From WS-9 sp036274595 (lineage in GTDB: Bacteria; Eisenbacteria; RBG-16-71-46; SZUA-252), in NCBI GenBank assembly GCA_036274595.1, contig DASUFL010000021.1:16909-80908 (forward strand): a stretch of DNA of 64,000 bases, written 5' to 3'. Below, piece by piece: positions 57,051-64,000 of the stretch. A model generated the notes under the pieces. The model did no database searches, had not been told where the DNA came from, and saw only the letters and a program-made list of their open reading frames with translations. Made by a program: the position numbers and the translations under genes. Numbering within the stretch: position 1 is the first letter of the stretch; each line of letters starts with the position of its first letter.

Positions 57051-59354
57051 TCAGCGAAGCAGGGTGATCTTCCTCGACGAGGCCCCCCGGACCGATTCCA
57101 GCCGGACCAGATAGACGCCGCTTCCCATCGACCGCCCCCCGCCGTCGGAGCCATCCCACACAGCGCGTCGCGCGGCCCCGGTTCCGTCGTCCCAGCCCTC
57201 GGCCAGCACGGCGACGCGCCGCCCGGCGAGGTCGTACAGGGTGAGCCGGTAGCGCCCCGCCACCCCAGCTCCGAGGGCGAACGGGATCTCGGTCCTCGGA
57301 TTGAACGGGTTCGGCGCGTTCGATCCGAGCCGGTCCACGGTGGGCGGTGGAGCGGCGGCCACACCGCTCAGGACAGGATCGAATCGCACGCGTGGGCCCC
57401 ACGGACCCCCCTGGCCCTCGGGGTCGATGCCCCTCACTTCGAACCAGGTCGGCGTGGAGGGGGCGGGATTGAGGTGCCAGTGGCCGGGCGCCCCGGGCAC
57501 GGCGGTCACGGTCAGCCCCGACTCGAGCGCGGTTGGCCCGATGTCGTCCAGGTAGACGCCCTCCCCGAAGGTCACGCCGTCGGTGGCGTACCGGAAGCGC
57601 AGGCGGGCCTGCCCCGCGCTCGGGAGAAGGAACGAGGCTCGAAGGAACGCGCCGCCGCTCGATCCGGTGACGCCGTTCCCCTCGTTCGTTCCATTCGGGT
57701 CGAACGTGGTGGTGCGGTTGCCGTGGAGGGAGGTCCACGTGGCTCCGCCGTCATAGGACGCGTCCGCGTACCAGTAGTCGTAGTCGAGCTCGGTGTCCCA
57801 GTAGGCCATCACCACCAGGCTGTCCCCCGCCGCCACGTCGGGGGCGTACCACGAGGTCAGGCTGCTCTGGCGCATGTTCCCCGTTCCCGAGTAGAAGCTC
57901 CGCGCCCCGCTCTCGTGGCGCGCCGTGCTCCACGTGAACCCGGTCGAATCCCACCGAGCGACCCCCGATTCCGCGTCGTCCACGCCCTGTCCCAGCGAGG
58001 CGATCGTGAGGACCTCCTCCGAGACCACCGGGTTGATCGGATCGGGAGCGGGATAGTTCCAGTAGAGCTCGAGCTCGCCCGGAGGCGACGCGACGAACGT
58101 GGGCGCCCCCGCGCGCGCGGGAGGGATGATCCGGCGGGGCGCGTCCGCGTAGCGGAGGAGCGTGAGCACCGGTCCCCAGTTCTTCTCGCACGTCGGCTGG
58201 ATGACGGCGTCCGATGGATCGAAGCCGCCTTGCGCCGCCGTGTTCATCTCGAACGTGAATCCGAAGACCCTCGGCCGCTGCGAAGCGTCACCGTAGAGCC
58301 AATCGTCGAGCGACCCGTTGGTGAGGTAGATCGCTCCGTTCTCCGGATTGCCCGCGCGATAGCCGTTCTGCACCGACACGGAGTCGCCGAAGGTCTCGAA
58401 GATGTGCTGGTCCGGCGTGTTCAGCAGAGCGTAGCCCCACGGATAGAGGAAGAGCTCGCCGTAGCTGTGGAACGACGCCGAAATGGTGAAGTCGTGCGCG
58501 TTGATGAAATCGCTGAGCGCGGCCGTCTCGGGCTCCGAGAGGGCTGCCGTGCCTCGGTACACCTCGGAGCCGGGCGTGGGGCTCGACCCGATGTTGTCCC
58601 ATCCCCACCGGAACGAGTAGTTCCGGTTCAAGTCGATGCCGAACGATCCGTCGCTGTTGGGACGGCGGTTCTTGCGCCACCAGCTGTCCGACTGGCCGCT
58701 CGTGTGGCTCTGCAGATAGAAGTATCCGTCCGGATTCACGATGGGAACGATCCAGATGTCGCGCGCGTCCACGAGCGCCGTCAGCACGGGATCCACGCCG
58801 TAGCCGTCGAGGAGCCGGCGCATGACGTAGAGGGGGAGCTCGACGCTCATGAGCTCCCGGGCGTGGTGGCAGCCGAGGATCAGAGCCTCCGGCTCGCCCT
58901 GGCTCACTCCCGCCTGGTCGGAGATGCGGATGGCGACGAGCGGGCGCCCCTCCAGCGAGAACCCGATCGTGTCGAGGACCGCGATCGAGGGATGGGCCGC
59001 GGCGTACGACGCCATCTCCGCCATGGTCTCGGCGAGATTGTGATACGCGCCGAAGTTGGGACTGAGCGCGGCCGCGAGGTTGGAGGGTCCCGTGGCGAGT
59101 GGAGCCGGGTCGTATCCCAGCGCGCGCACCTGGTCGCGCTCGGCGGGGCTGAGAACGAAGTCGATCGTGTTCCCGGGACCGTGACCGGCGACGTCGAGCC
59201 CCAGCCGGAAGAGCGGCCGGGAATCCCTCACTCCGACGAGCGAGACGCGGTAGATGGCGCGATCCGGAGCGGCGCGGGAGGGCGCGGCGCCGAGCAGGAG
59301 CGGGACCCCGAGCGCGAGGATGGGGAGAAGGAATCGAGCGGAACGAGATGTCAT
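57051..59354 (-). CDS. Secreted M14 zinc carboxypeptidase with C-terminal FlgD/T9SS-like Ig domain
   Basis: 767 residues with a signal peptide (about 1-28). The M14 domain (about 105-400) has the zinc ligands HHARE (HxxE) in LGCHHARELMSVELPL, the substrate region GIDLNRNYSFRWGWDN, the third ligand in SFHSYGELFLYPWG and the catalytic Glu in FTFEMNTAA. A jelly-roll/immune-inhibitor-like beta domain follows (about 440-640). The last ~80 residues are an FlgD-like Ig (YRLTLYDLAGRRVAVLAEG, GSGVYLVRLESVRG) as in the M6 protease. The promoter lies in the 3' end of asnS. The ATG sits in the arm of a hairpin and has no Shine-Dalgarno. Confidence 0.9.
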   Translation of the reverse strand: MTSRSARFLLPILALGVPLLLGAAPSRAAPDRAIYRVSLVGVRDSRPLFRLGLDVAGHGPGNTIDFVLSPAERDQVRALGYDPAPLATGPSNLAAALSPNFGAYHNLAETMAEMASYAAAHPSIAVLDTIGFSLEGRPLVAIRISDQAGVSQGEPEALILGCHHARELMSVELPLYVMRRLLDGYGVDPVLTALVDARDIWIVPIVNPDGYFYLQSHTSGQSDSWWRKNRRPNSDGSFGIDLNRNYSFRWGWDNIGSSPTPGSEVYRGTAALSEPETAALSDFINAHDFTISASFHSYGELFLYPWGYALLNTPDQHIFETFGDSVSVQNGYRAGNPENGAIYLTNGSLDDWLYGDASQRPRVFGFTFEMNTAAQGGFDPSDAVIQPTCEKNWGPVLTLLRYADAPRRIIPPARAGAPTFVASPPGELELYWNYPAPDPINPVVSEEVLTIASLGQGVDDAESGVARWDSTGFTWSTARHESGARSFYSGTGNMRQSSLTSWYAPDVAAGDSLVVMAYWDTELDYDYWYADASYDGGATWTSLHGNRTTTFDPNGTNEGNGVTGSSGGAFLRASFLLPSAGQARLRFRYATDGVTFGEGVYLDDIGPTALESGLTVTAVPGAPGHWHLNPAPSTPTWFEVRGIDPEGQGGPWGPRVRFDPVLSGVAAAPPPTVDRLGSNAPNPFNPRTEIPFALGAGVAGRYRLTLYDLAGRRVAVLAEGWDDGTGAARRAVWDGSDGGGRSMGSGVYLVRLESVRGASSRKITLLR

Positions 59355-59374
59355 GGGCGCGGTCGGCGCCCATC

Positions 59375-59404
59375 ATTATATCACGTCGAGGCGGCTTCTG
59401 TCAG
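59375..59404 (-). promoter_or_regulatory. Promoter of the M14 peptidase gene
   Basis: CTGACA (59404-59399), 18-base spacer, perfect TATAAT (59380-59375), overlapping the asnS stop codon. The leader would be about 14 bases. ATGGGCGC (59373-59366) and GCGCCCAT (59359-59352) pair so that the start codon is in the stem. Confidence 0.65.
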
Positions 59405-60699
59405 GGGCGGAGCCGGTTCAGGAGGCGCGGAAACGGGATCGCCTCCCTCAGGTGCTCGATGCCGCAGATCCAGGTGAGGCACCGCTCGATTCCCATGCCG
59501 AATCCGCTGTGCGGCACCGATCCGTAGCGCCTGAGATCGAGGTACCAGGAGAAGGCCTCCATGGGAAGCTGGTGCTCCTGGATGCGCGAGACCAGGGTGT
59601 CGTAGTCGTCCTCGCGCTGCCCGCCACCCACGATCTCTCCGTACCCTTCCGGAGCGAGGAGATCGCAGGAGAGCGACAGCCGGTCGTCGGAGGGGTCGCG
59701 CTTCATGTAGAACGCCTTGATCGCTGCCGGGAAGCGGTGCACGAAGAAGGGCCGGTCGTACCCTTCGGTCAGCACGGTCTCGTCGGTCCCTCCGAAATCG
59801 CCTCCCCACTCGAACGGGAGGCCCTTGTCCCTGAGCCGGGTGGCCGCCTCGTCGTACGACAGCCGCGGGAAGGGCGCCTTCACCCGCTCGAGCGCCGTCA
59901 CGTCCCTCTCTAGGATCTTCAGCTCGGGACGGCGCTCCGCGAGCACGCGCGCGACGATGGCCTCGACGAAGCGCTCGATGAAGACCATGACGTCGTCGAG
60001 CGTCGCGTAGGCGATCTCGGGCTCCACCATCCAGAACTCGATCAGGTGGCGCCGCGTCTTCGACTTCTCCGCGCGGAACGTGGGTCCGAAGCAGTACGAC
60101 TTGCCGAACGCGGCAGCCGTGGCCTCGTTGTAGAGCTGTCCGCTCTGCGTCAGGTACGCCTTCTCGTCGAAGTACTGCGTCTCGAAGAGGGTGGTGGTCC
60201 CCTCGCAGGCGTTCGGGGTGAAGATGGGCGCGTCCGCGTTGATGAATCCCTCGTCGTTCAGGAAGCGGCGGCAGGCATCGACGAGCGTATGGCGGATTCT
60301 GAGGATGGCGTGCTGTCGCTGCGACCGGATCCAGAGGTGGCGGTGATCGAGGAGGAACGGCGTACCGTGTTCCTTGGGGGTGATGGGGTAGTCCTGGCTG
60401 CCCGAGACGACCTCGAGATCCTTCAGGGTCAGCTCCACCCCGCTCGGAGCGCGCTTGTCCTCGCGCACGGAGCCCCGCACCCGGATGGCCGCCTCCTGGC
60501 CCACCGTGCCGCAGCGCGCAAACACGTCTTCGGGCAGGTCGGCCTTGGATGCGACGCACTGGACGACCCCGCTCCCGTCGCGCACCTGCAAGAACTCGAG
60601 CTTGCCCGAAGAGCGGCGGTTGTAGAGCCACCCCTCGATCGTCACGTCCTGGCCGACATGCTGGTTGAGGGACTCGATGCGGACGGTTTCGGACGGCAT
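59401..60699 (-). CDS. asnS: Asparaginyl-tRNA synthetase
   Basis: 432 residues; class IIb synthetase charging tRNA-Asn. The N-terminal OB-fold anticodon-binding domain (about 5-105) shows VTIEGWLYNRRSSGKLEFLQ and RDGSGVVQCV. The catalytic core has motif 2 (FGPTFRAEKSKTRRHLIEFW) and motif 3 (GFGMGIERCLTWICG). The sequence WMVEPE after motif 2 and the long PNACEGTTTLF segment point to AsnRS rather than AspRS. The start ATG 60699 (MPSETVRIESL) is preferred; a longer frame upstream runs into the divergent promoter region. Confidence 0.95.
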   Translation of the reverse strand: MPSETVRIESLNQHVGQDVTIEGWLYNRRSSGKLEFLQVRDGSGVVQCVASKADLPEDVFARCGTVGQEAAIRVRGSVREDKRAPSGVELTLKDLEVVSGSQDYPITPKEHGTPFLLDHRHLWIRSQRQHAILRIRHTLVDACRRFLNDEGFINADAPIFTPNACEGTTTLFETQYFDEKAYLTQSGQLYNEATAAAFGKSYCFGPTFRAEKSKTRRHLIEFWMVEPEIAYATLDDVMVFIERFVEAIVARVLAERRPELKILERDVTALERVKAPFPRLSYDEAATRLRDKGLPFEWGGDFGGTDETVLTEGYDRPFFVHRFPAAIKAFYMKRDPSDDRLSLSCDLLAPEGYGEIVGGGQREDDYDTLVSRIQEHQLPMEAFSWYLDLRRYGSVPHSGFGMGIERCLTWICGIEHLREAIPFPRLLNRLRP

Positions 60700-60767
60700 G
60701 CGCGGGCTCTCCGGTCTCGGGTTGGGGTCGGCGACGAACGGCGAAGGATACTCCGGGGACAATTTCC

Positions 60768-60797
60768 TTGACACCCCTTTCCTGGCGCGCCTAACGT
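60768..60797 (+). promoter_or_regulatory. Sigma70-type promoter of the TPR/zinc-ribbon gene (leaderless)
   Basis: TTGACA (60768-60773), 18-base spacer, TAACGT (60792-60797). Seven bases further is 60804, the G of the GTG start. Confidence 0.6.
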
Positions 60798-60803
60798 GCG
60801 CGC

Positions 60804-62741
60804 GTGACGCGCCGAACGCATGGAGTGCGCTTCCGGACCGCGTGCGCGGGTCGTCGAGCCGATCCGCTCGGGCCTCCCGCGCTCCTTCGCGTGTCCCTCC
60901 TCCTCTTCGCGCTCGTCGCAGCTCATCCCGCTTTCGCCGCCACGGACGCCACCGCGCTCGCCACCGACCTCGCGGACAAGCACGACGCCGGCGTCACGCG
61001 CGCTCTGGCGCCGGCGCAGGCCTGCTACAGGGACGCGCTCGCGCAGGAGGCAGCCGGCAACACGACCGAGGCGCTCCGGCTCCTCGACGCCGAGTCGAGC
61101 TTCGATCCCGAATTCCCCGATGCCCACTTCTGCGCCGCGCGCATCCTGGCCTTTCGCGCCCCCGACCGCGCGGTCAACGAGCTGAGCGAGGCGTTCCGGA
61201 TCCTGGCCAGGAGCTACCCGTGGCAGCGCCATCTCCTCGCGAACGCGGCGACCGGCCTCGTCTTCGTCTGGATCGTGGGACTTCTGCTCGCCGTCGTCGG
61301 CATCACCCTTCGCCACCTGCCCCACCTGTTCCACGTGACGCAGGAGCTCCTCGGCCGGCGCTCCACGGTCGCCGTGCGGGGAGCGGCCGCGGCGGTGACG
61401 CTCTCGCCCCTCCTCTGGGGATTGGGCGTCGTGTCGACCGCGGCGGTGTACGCCGGGCTCCTCTCGTTCCGGCTCAGCAAGCGCGAGCTCGTCCTCGTGC
61501 TCCTCTTCCTCCTGTCGACGATGGGTCTCGCGGCCGGCGTGGGCTTCGTGGCGCCGTGGGCCGGTGCCCCGACCTTGGAGGGGCCAAGCCTCCTCGTGGA
61601 CCGCGCGATGAGCTCGGGCTATGACCCGGATCTCGCGGGCGCGCTGCTCGCGTGGGAGCGCACGGATCCCCAGGAGCCCCTCTATCCGTTCGCGCTCGGA
61701 ACGGTCGCGCGCCGGACGGGCGACCTCGATCTCGCGGAGCGGCAGCTGACGCAGGCGGCGGTGCTCGCCCCGAGGTCGGCCTGGGTGCTCACCAACCTCG
61801 GGAACGTCTACTTCGCCCGCGAGGACTACGCCCGCGCCCGCCAGACGTACGAGGCGGCCGCCCAGGCCAATCCCTCGGCGGTCGAGCCGCACTACAACCT
61901 GGCTCAGGTCTACACGAAGCAGCTCATGTTCACGGAGGCGAGCCGGGAGCAGTCGACCGCCTCCGGATTGGCCTTCGACCGGGTGCGCGACTTCGCCAAG
62001 TGGAGCGCGCCGCAGCTCAACCGGACGGTCATGGATGCCGACCCGCCCGAGACTCAGCTCTGGCTCCTCGCCAAGGATCGCGCGGCCGAGCGCGGCACCT
62101 CGGCGCTCGGCGGGAATCCGTTCCTGATCGCGGTGACGCGTCTCTCGCCGCCTGCTCCGTTCGGGCTCGTCTTCGTGCCAGGGCTCTTCCTCATCTTCAC
62201 GCTGGCGGGACAGGTCCTCGGCCGGTCGCTCGCGACGCTCCACTGCAGCAACTGCCAGAAGATCATCTGCCGCCGCTGCGTGAAGCGGATGCAGCAGCGC
62301 GCGTTCTGCGACACCTGCTTCCGCTCGGTGAAGGACCTCAAGTCGACGGAGTTCACGCGGCTCCTGCTCACGCGCCAGGGCCGGAGCGCCGCGCGCCGAC
62401 GGACGTTCGGCCAGGCGATCCTCACGTTCGTCCTGCCGGGAGGCGGCCAGATCCTCCGCGGCGCGAGCCTCTCCGGGTTCGTCGCGATTCTCGTCATGAC
62501 CGCCGCGGCGACCCTCGTCCTGTCGAACGGCGCCCTCGTGCCCTCGCTGGACGTGCTGCCCTTCGGGGGTCCCGGGCTGACGAAGCGCATTCCGCTCATC
62601 CTGCTCTTCCTCGTCACGTACGCCGCCACCGTGGCGCGCTACTTCGCCACGACGACGACGCGGGTTCCGGAGTTCGTCGCGTTCCCCGAACGGGACGCCC
62701 GGACCCCGCGCCGTCGCGACCGAGAACTCCGGAGATCCTGA
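60804..62741 (+). CDS. Multi-pass membrane protein with TPRs and a zinc ribbon
   Basis: 645 residues. A signal-like hydrophobic segment (about 28-47) is followed by TPR-like helices. Transmembrane helices lie at about 148-172 (ATGLVFVWIVGLLLAVVGI) and 190-255. A TPR block spans about 270-380 (LERQLTQAAVLAPRSAWVL-type repeats; ARQTYEAAAQANPSAVEPHY), then a TM helix. A four-Cys-pair zinc ribbon near 475-505 reads HCSNCQKIICRRCVKRM and FCDTC. Further TMs with FVLPGGGQILRG and two C-terminal helices close the protein. No known function. The DUF4388 gene follows after one base, so the two probably act together. Confidence 0.8.
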   Translation: MTRRTHGVRFRTACAGRRADPLGPPALLRVSLLLFALVAAHPAFAATDATALATDLADKHDAGVTRALAPAQACYRDALAQEAAGNTTEALRLLDAESSFDPEFPDAHFCAARILAFRAPDRAVNELSEAFRILARSYPWQRHLLANAATGLVFVWIVGLLLAVVGITLRHLPHLFHVTQELLGRRSTVAVRGAAAAVTLSPLLWGLGVVSTAAVYAGLLSFRLSKRELVLVLLFLLSTMGLAAGVGFVAPWAGAPTLEGPSLLVDRAMSSGYDPDLAGALLAWERTDPQEPLYPFALGTVARRTGDLDLAERQLTQAAVLAPRSAWVLTNLGNVYFAREDYARARQTYEAAAQANPSAVEPHYNLAQVYTKQLMFTEASREQSTASGLAFDRVRDFAKWSAPQLNRTVMDADPPETQLWLLAKDRAAERGTSALGGNPFLIAVTRLSPPAPFGLVFVPGLFLIFTLAGQVLGRSLATLHCSNCQKIICRRCVKRMQQRAFCDTCFRSVKDLKSTEFTRLLLTRQGRSAARRRTFGQAILTFVLPGGGQILRGASLSGFVAILVMTAAATLVLSNGALVPSLDVLPFGGPGLTKRIPLILLFLVTYAATVARYFATTTTRVPEFVAFPERDARTPRRRDRELRRS

Positions 62742-62742
62742 C

Positions 62743-63843
62743 ATGGCCCTGCAAGGCAACCTGGACGACTTCAGCCTTCCCGAGATCCTTCAGCTCATCG
62801 CGGTCCAGCAGAAGTCGGGCGTCCTCAAGCTCACGGCGGGCGACGACGTCGCGGTCGTTTTCTTCGAGGGGGGCAAGATCGTCTCGACGCGGGACCGCCG
62901 GCGGAACGCCAAGGATCCGCTCAAGCCCTTCCTCGTCAAGACCGGCCGGCTCACCGATGCGCAGCTCAAGCAGATCGAGACCATCGAGGCGGAGAGCCGT
63001 CGCGAGCTGACCGACATCCTCCTGAGCGGAAACTACCTCTCCAGCGAGGAGCTCACCCACGTCCTGGAGCAGCAGATTCAGGACACGCTCCATCAGCTCC
63101 TGACCTGGAAGTCGGGCTCCTATCACTTCTCGGGGGACGCGCGCACGGTGCCGAAGTTCGCCGTCAACGTGCGCCTCAACACCGAGGGGCTCCTGATGGA
63201 GAGCATGCGGCGGATCGACGAATCCTCGCGCTACAAGGAGACCTTCACCTCGCTCGCGATGGTGCTCCGGCCGAAGCCCCTGGCCACGCCCCCGAAGGAA
63301 ATGACGCCGCAAGAGCAGCGCGTGCTGCCGCTCGTCGACGGGCTCCGTCCCCTTCGGGAGGTGCTCTCGCAGTCGAAGATCGTCGAGTTCGAGGCGCTCG
63401 AAGCGCTCCACCGTCTCCTCGAGCTGGGCGTGGTGGAGGTGTCCCTGACCGCCGCCCCGGCGAAGGTGACGCCGATCGCGCCCGACATCACGACGACTCC
63501 CGCGCAGCCACCATCGAACGCGCTCGTAGCGATCGCGATCGCCCTGGTGACCGTGGTCCTCTCCGCGGCGCTCGGCATCCTTGTCTCCCCCAGCCTGCTC
63601 CGCCGAGCGGATCTCGTGGCGACCGGCACCGGGAGGACGGTGTCCCCGGAGATCGCGCACGTCGACGAAGCGTCCCGCGTCACGGTCGCTCTCGAGACCT
63701 ACCGGCGCGTGCGCGGCTCGTATCCGCGCGACCTGGGCGTGCTCGCTCAGGAAGGCTTCATTCCTGCGTCGCTGGCGCGGTCGGCGGGGGAGCTGTATCG
63801 GTACGAGGGGCGCGGCTCGACCTACTCACGCGTCTTGCGCTGA
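62743..63843 (+). CDS. DUF4388 (PATAN-like) protein with TM helix and pseudopilin-like tail
   Basis: 366 residues. The DUF4388 domain (about 1-165) begins LQGNLDDFSLPEILQLIAVQ and has GVLKLTAGDDVAVVFFEGGK, LTHVLEQQIQDTLHQLLTW and GSYHFSGD. A winged-helix-like part follows (about 190-240, LPLVDGLRPLREVLSQSKI). A TM helix lies at about 260-283 (ALVAIAIALVTVVLSAALGI). The C-terminal ~45 residues (VTVALETYRRVRGSYPRDLG) resemble the end of type II pseudopilins. DUF4388 proteins are often linked to gliding, response regulators or polarity systems. ATG lies one base after the TPR gene's stop, with GGAG upstream. Confidence 0.85.
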   Translation: MALQGNLDDFSLPEILQLIAVQQKSGVLKLTAGDDVAVVFFEGGKIVSTRDRRRNAKDPLKPFLVKTGRLTDAQLKQIETIEAESRRELTDILLSGNYLSSEELTHVLEQQIQDTLHQLLTWKSGSYHFSGDARTVPKFAVNVRLNTEGLLMESMRRIDESSRYKETFTSLAMVLRPKPLATPPKEMTPQEQRVLPLVDGLRPLREVLSQSKIVEFEALEALHRLLELGVVEVSLTAAPAKVTPIAPDITTTPAQPPSNALVAIAIALVTVVLSAALGILVSPSLLRRADLVATGTGRTVSPEIAHVDEASRVTVALETYRRVRGSYPRDLGVLAQEGFIPASLARSAGELYRYEGRGSTYSRVLR

Positions 63844-64000
63844 GCGGTTTGGCCGACCGCGCTAGCCGGTCGCTTCGCTCCCGGGTACGGGATCCCGCAA
63901 ACTGCGACATTCGATCTCGCGTTCGACGGGACGCCTCCGTCGTGACGGATTCCTGGTAGGGCTCGGGGGCGAGGTAGGGTCCAGGACCGTCCAGTGGAGC
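63844..64000. other. Unassigned right end of window
   Basis: 157 bases after the DUF4388 stop. I see no open frame with coding features, clear terminator or RNA here. Confidence 0.5.

Noticed and set aside
1..64000. CRISPR arrays, insertion sequences, prophage or toxin-antitoxin islands
   Set aside because: No regularly spaced repeats, transposase motifs or phage genes were seen by eye.

Overview
The window is high-GC bacterial DNA with densely packed genes, mostly on the minus strand, and no tRNA, rRNA, CRISPR array or insertion sequence that I could find. Two secreted peptidases end in FlgD/T9SS-type Ig domains, a PorV-like barrel is present, and there are split glycine dehydrogenase genes, TonB/ExbBD systems and many GTG starts. 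This mix fits a Gram-negative lineage of or near the FCB superphylum, for example Candidatus Eisenbacteria. That assignment is inference from gene content, not a database match.

Layout. 1-15.8 kb: a minus-strand run of housekeeping and envelope genes: polyprenol/diacylglycerol-kinase-type membrane protein (partial), Slt transglycosylase, M6 peptidase, GuaA, a TonB-domain lipoprotein, PurH, a PurN-PurC fusion, ComEC, and a PP2C-like/PEGA membrane protein. 15.9-25.2 kb: MltD-like transglycosylase (plus strand), GlgC with a GlgD-like partner, PorV-like barrel, PilZ protein, RNase R, a 31-residue bS22/mS38-like ribosomal protein, HU and SppA. 25.2-40.0 kb: a 510-base non-coding stretch with hairpins, then GpmI, a LipM-type octanoyltransferase, a four-gene membrane cassette (one subunit with FN3 plus a DUF6754-like domain), a KOW/barrel-sandwich protein, a GlmL-type ATPase, two small proteins, and gcvPB-gcvPA-gcvH-gcvT. 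40.1-49.0 kb: UvrA and a MacAB-TolC-like efflux set. 49.1-57 kb: YIP1 protein, a frameshifted small secreted protein, two TonB proteins, two ExbD, ExbB, STAS, TPR and a PstS-like binding protein. 57-64 kb: M14 carboxypeptidase, AsnRS, and on the plus strand a TPR/zinc-ribbon membrane protein and a DUF4388 protein.

How the genes work together. gcvT-H-PA-PB form one overlapping unit that reads on into PH-like, small, glmL and KOW genes. A separate promoter then opens the four-gene membrane cassette, which runs into lipM, the gene that would feed lipoylation of GcvH. The glmL gene has no B12 mutase partner here, so this block is my main candidate for an undescribed system. PstS-like, TPR, STAS, ExbB, ExbD, ExbD, TonB, TonB form a second envelope-energy block.

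Regulatory signals. Sigma70-type promoters (TTGACA, 17-18 bp, TAnnnT) recur. For three genes (starts 15777, 56789 and 60804) the expected transcription start falls on the GTG start codon, which suggests leaderless mRNAs. Overlapping ATGA/GTGA junctions are very common.
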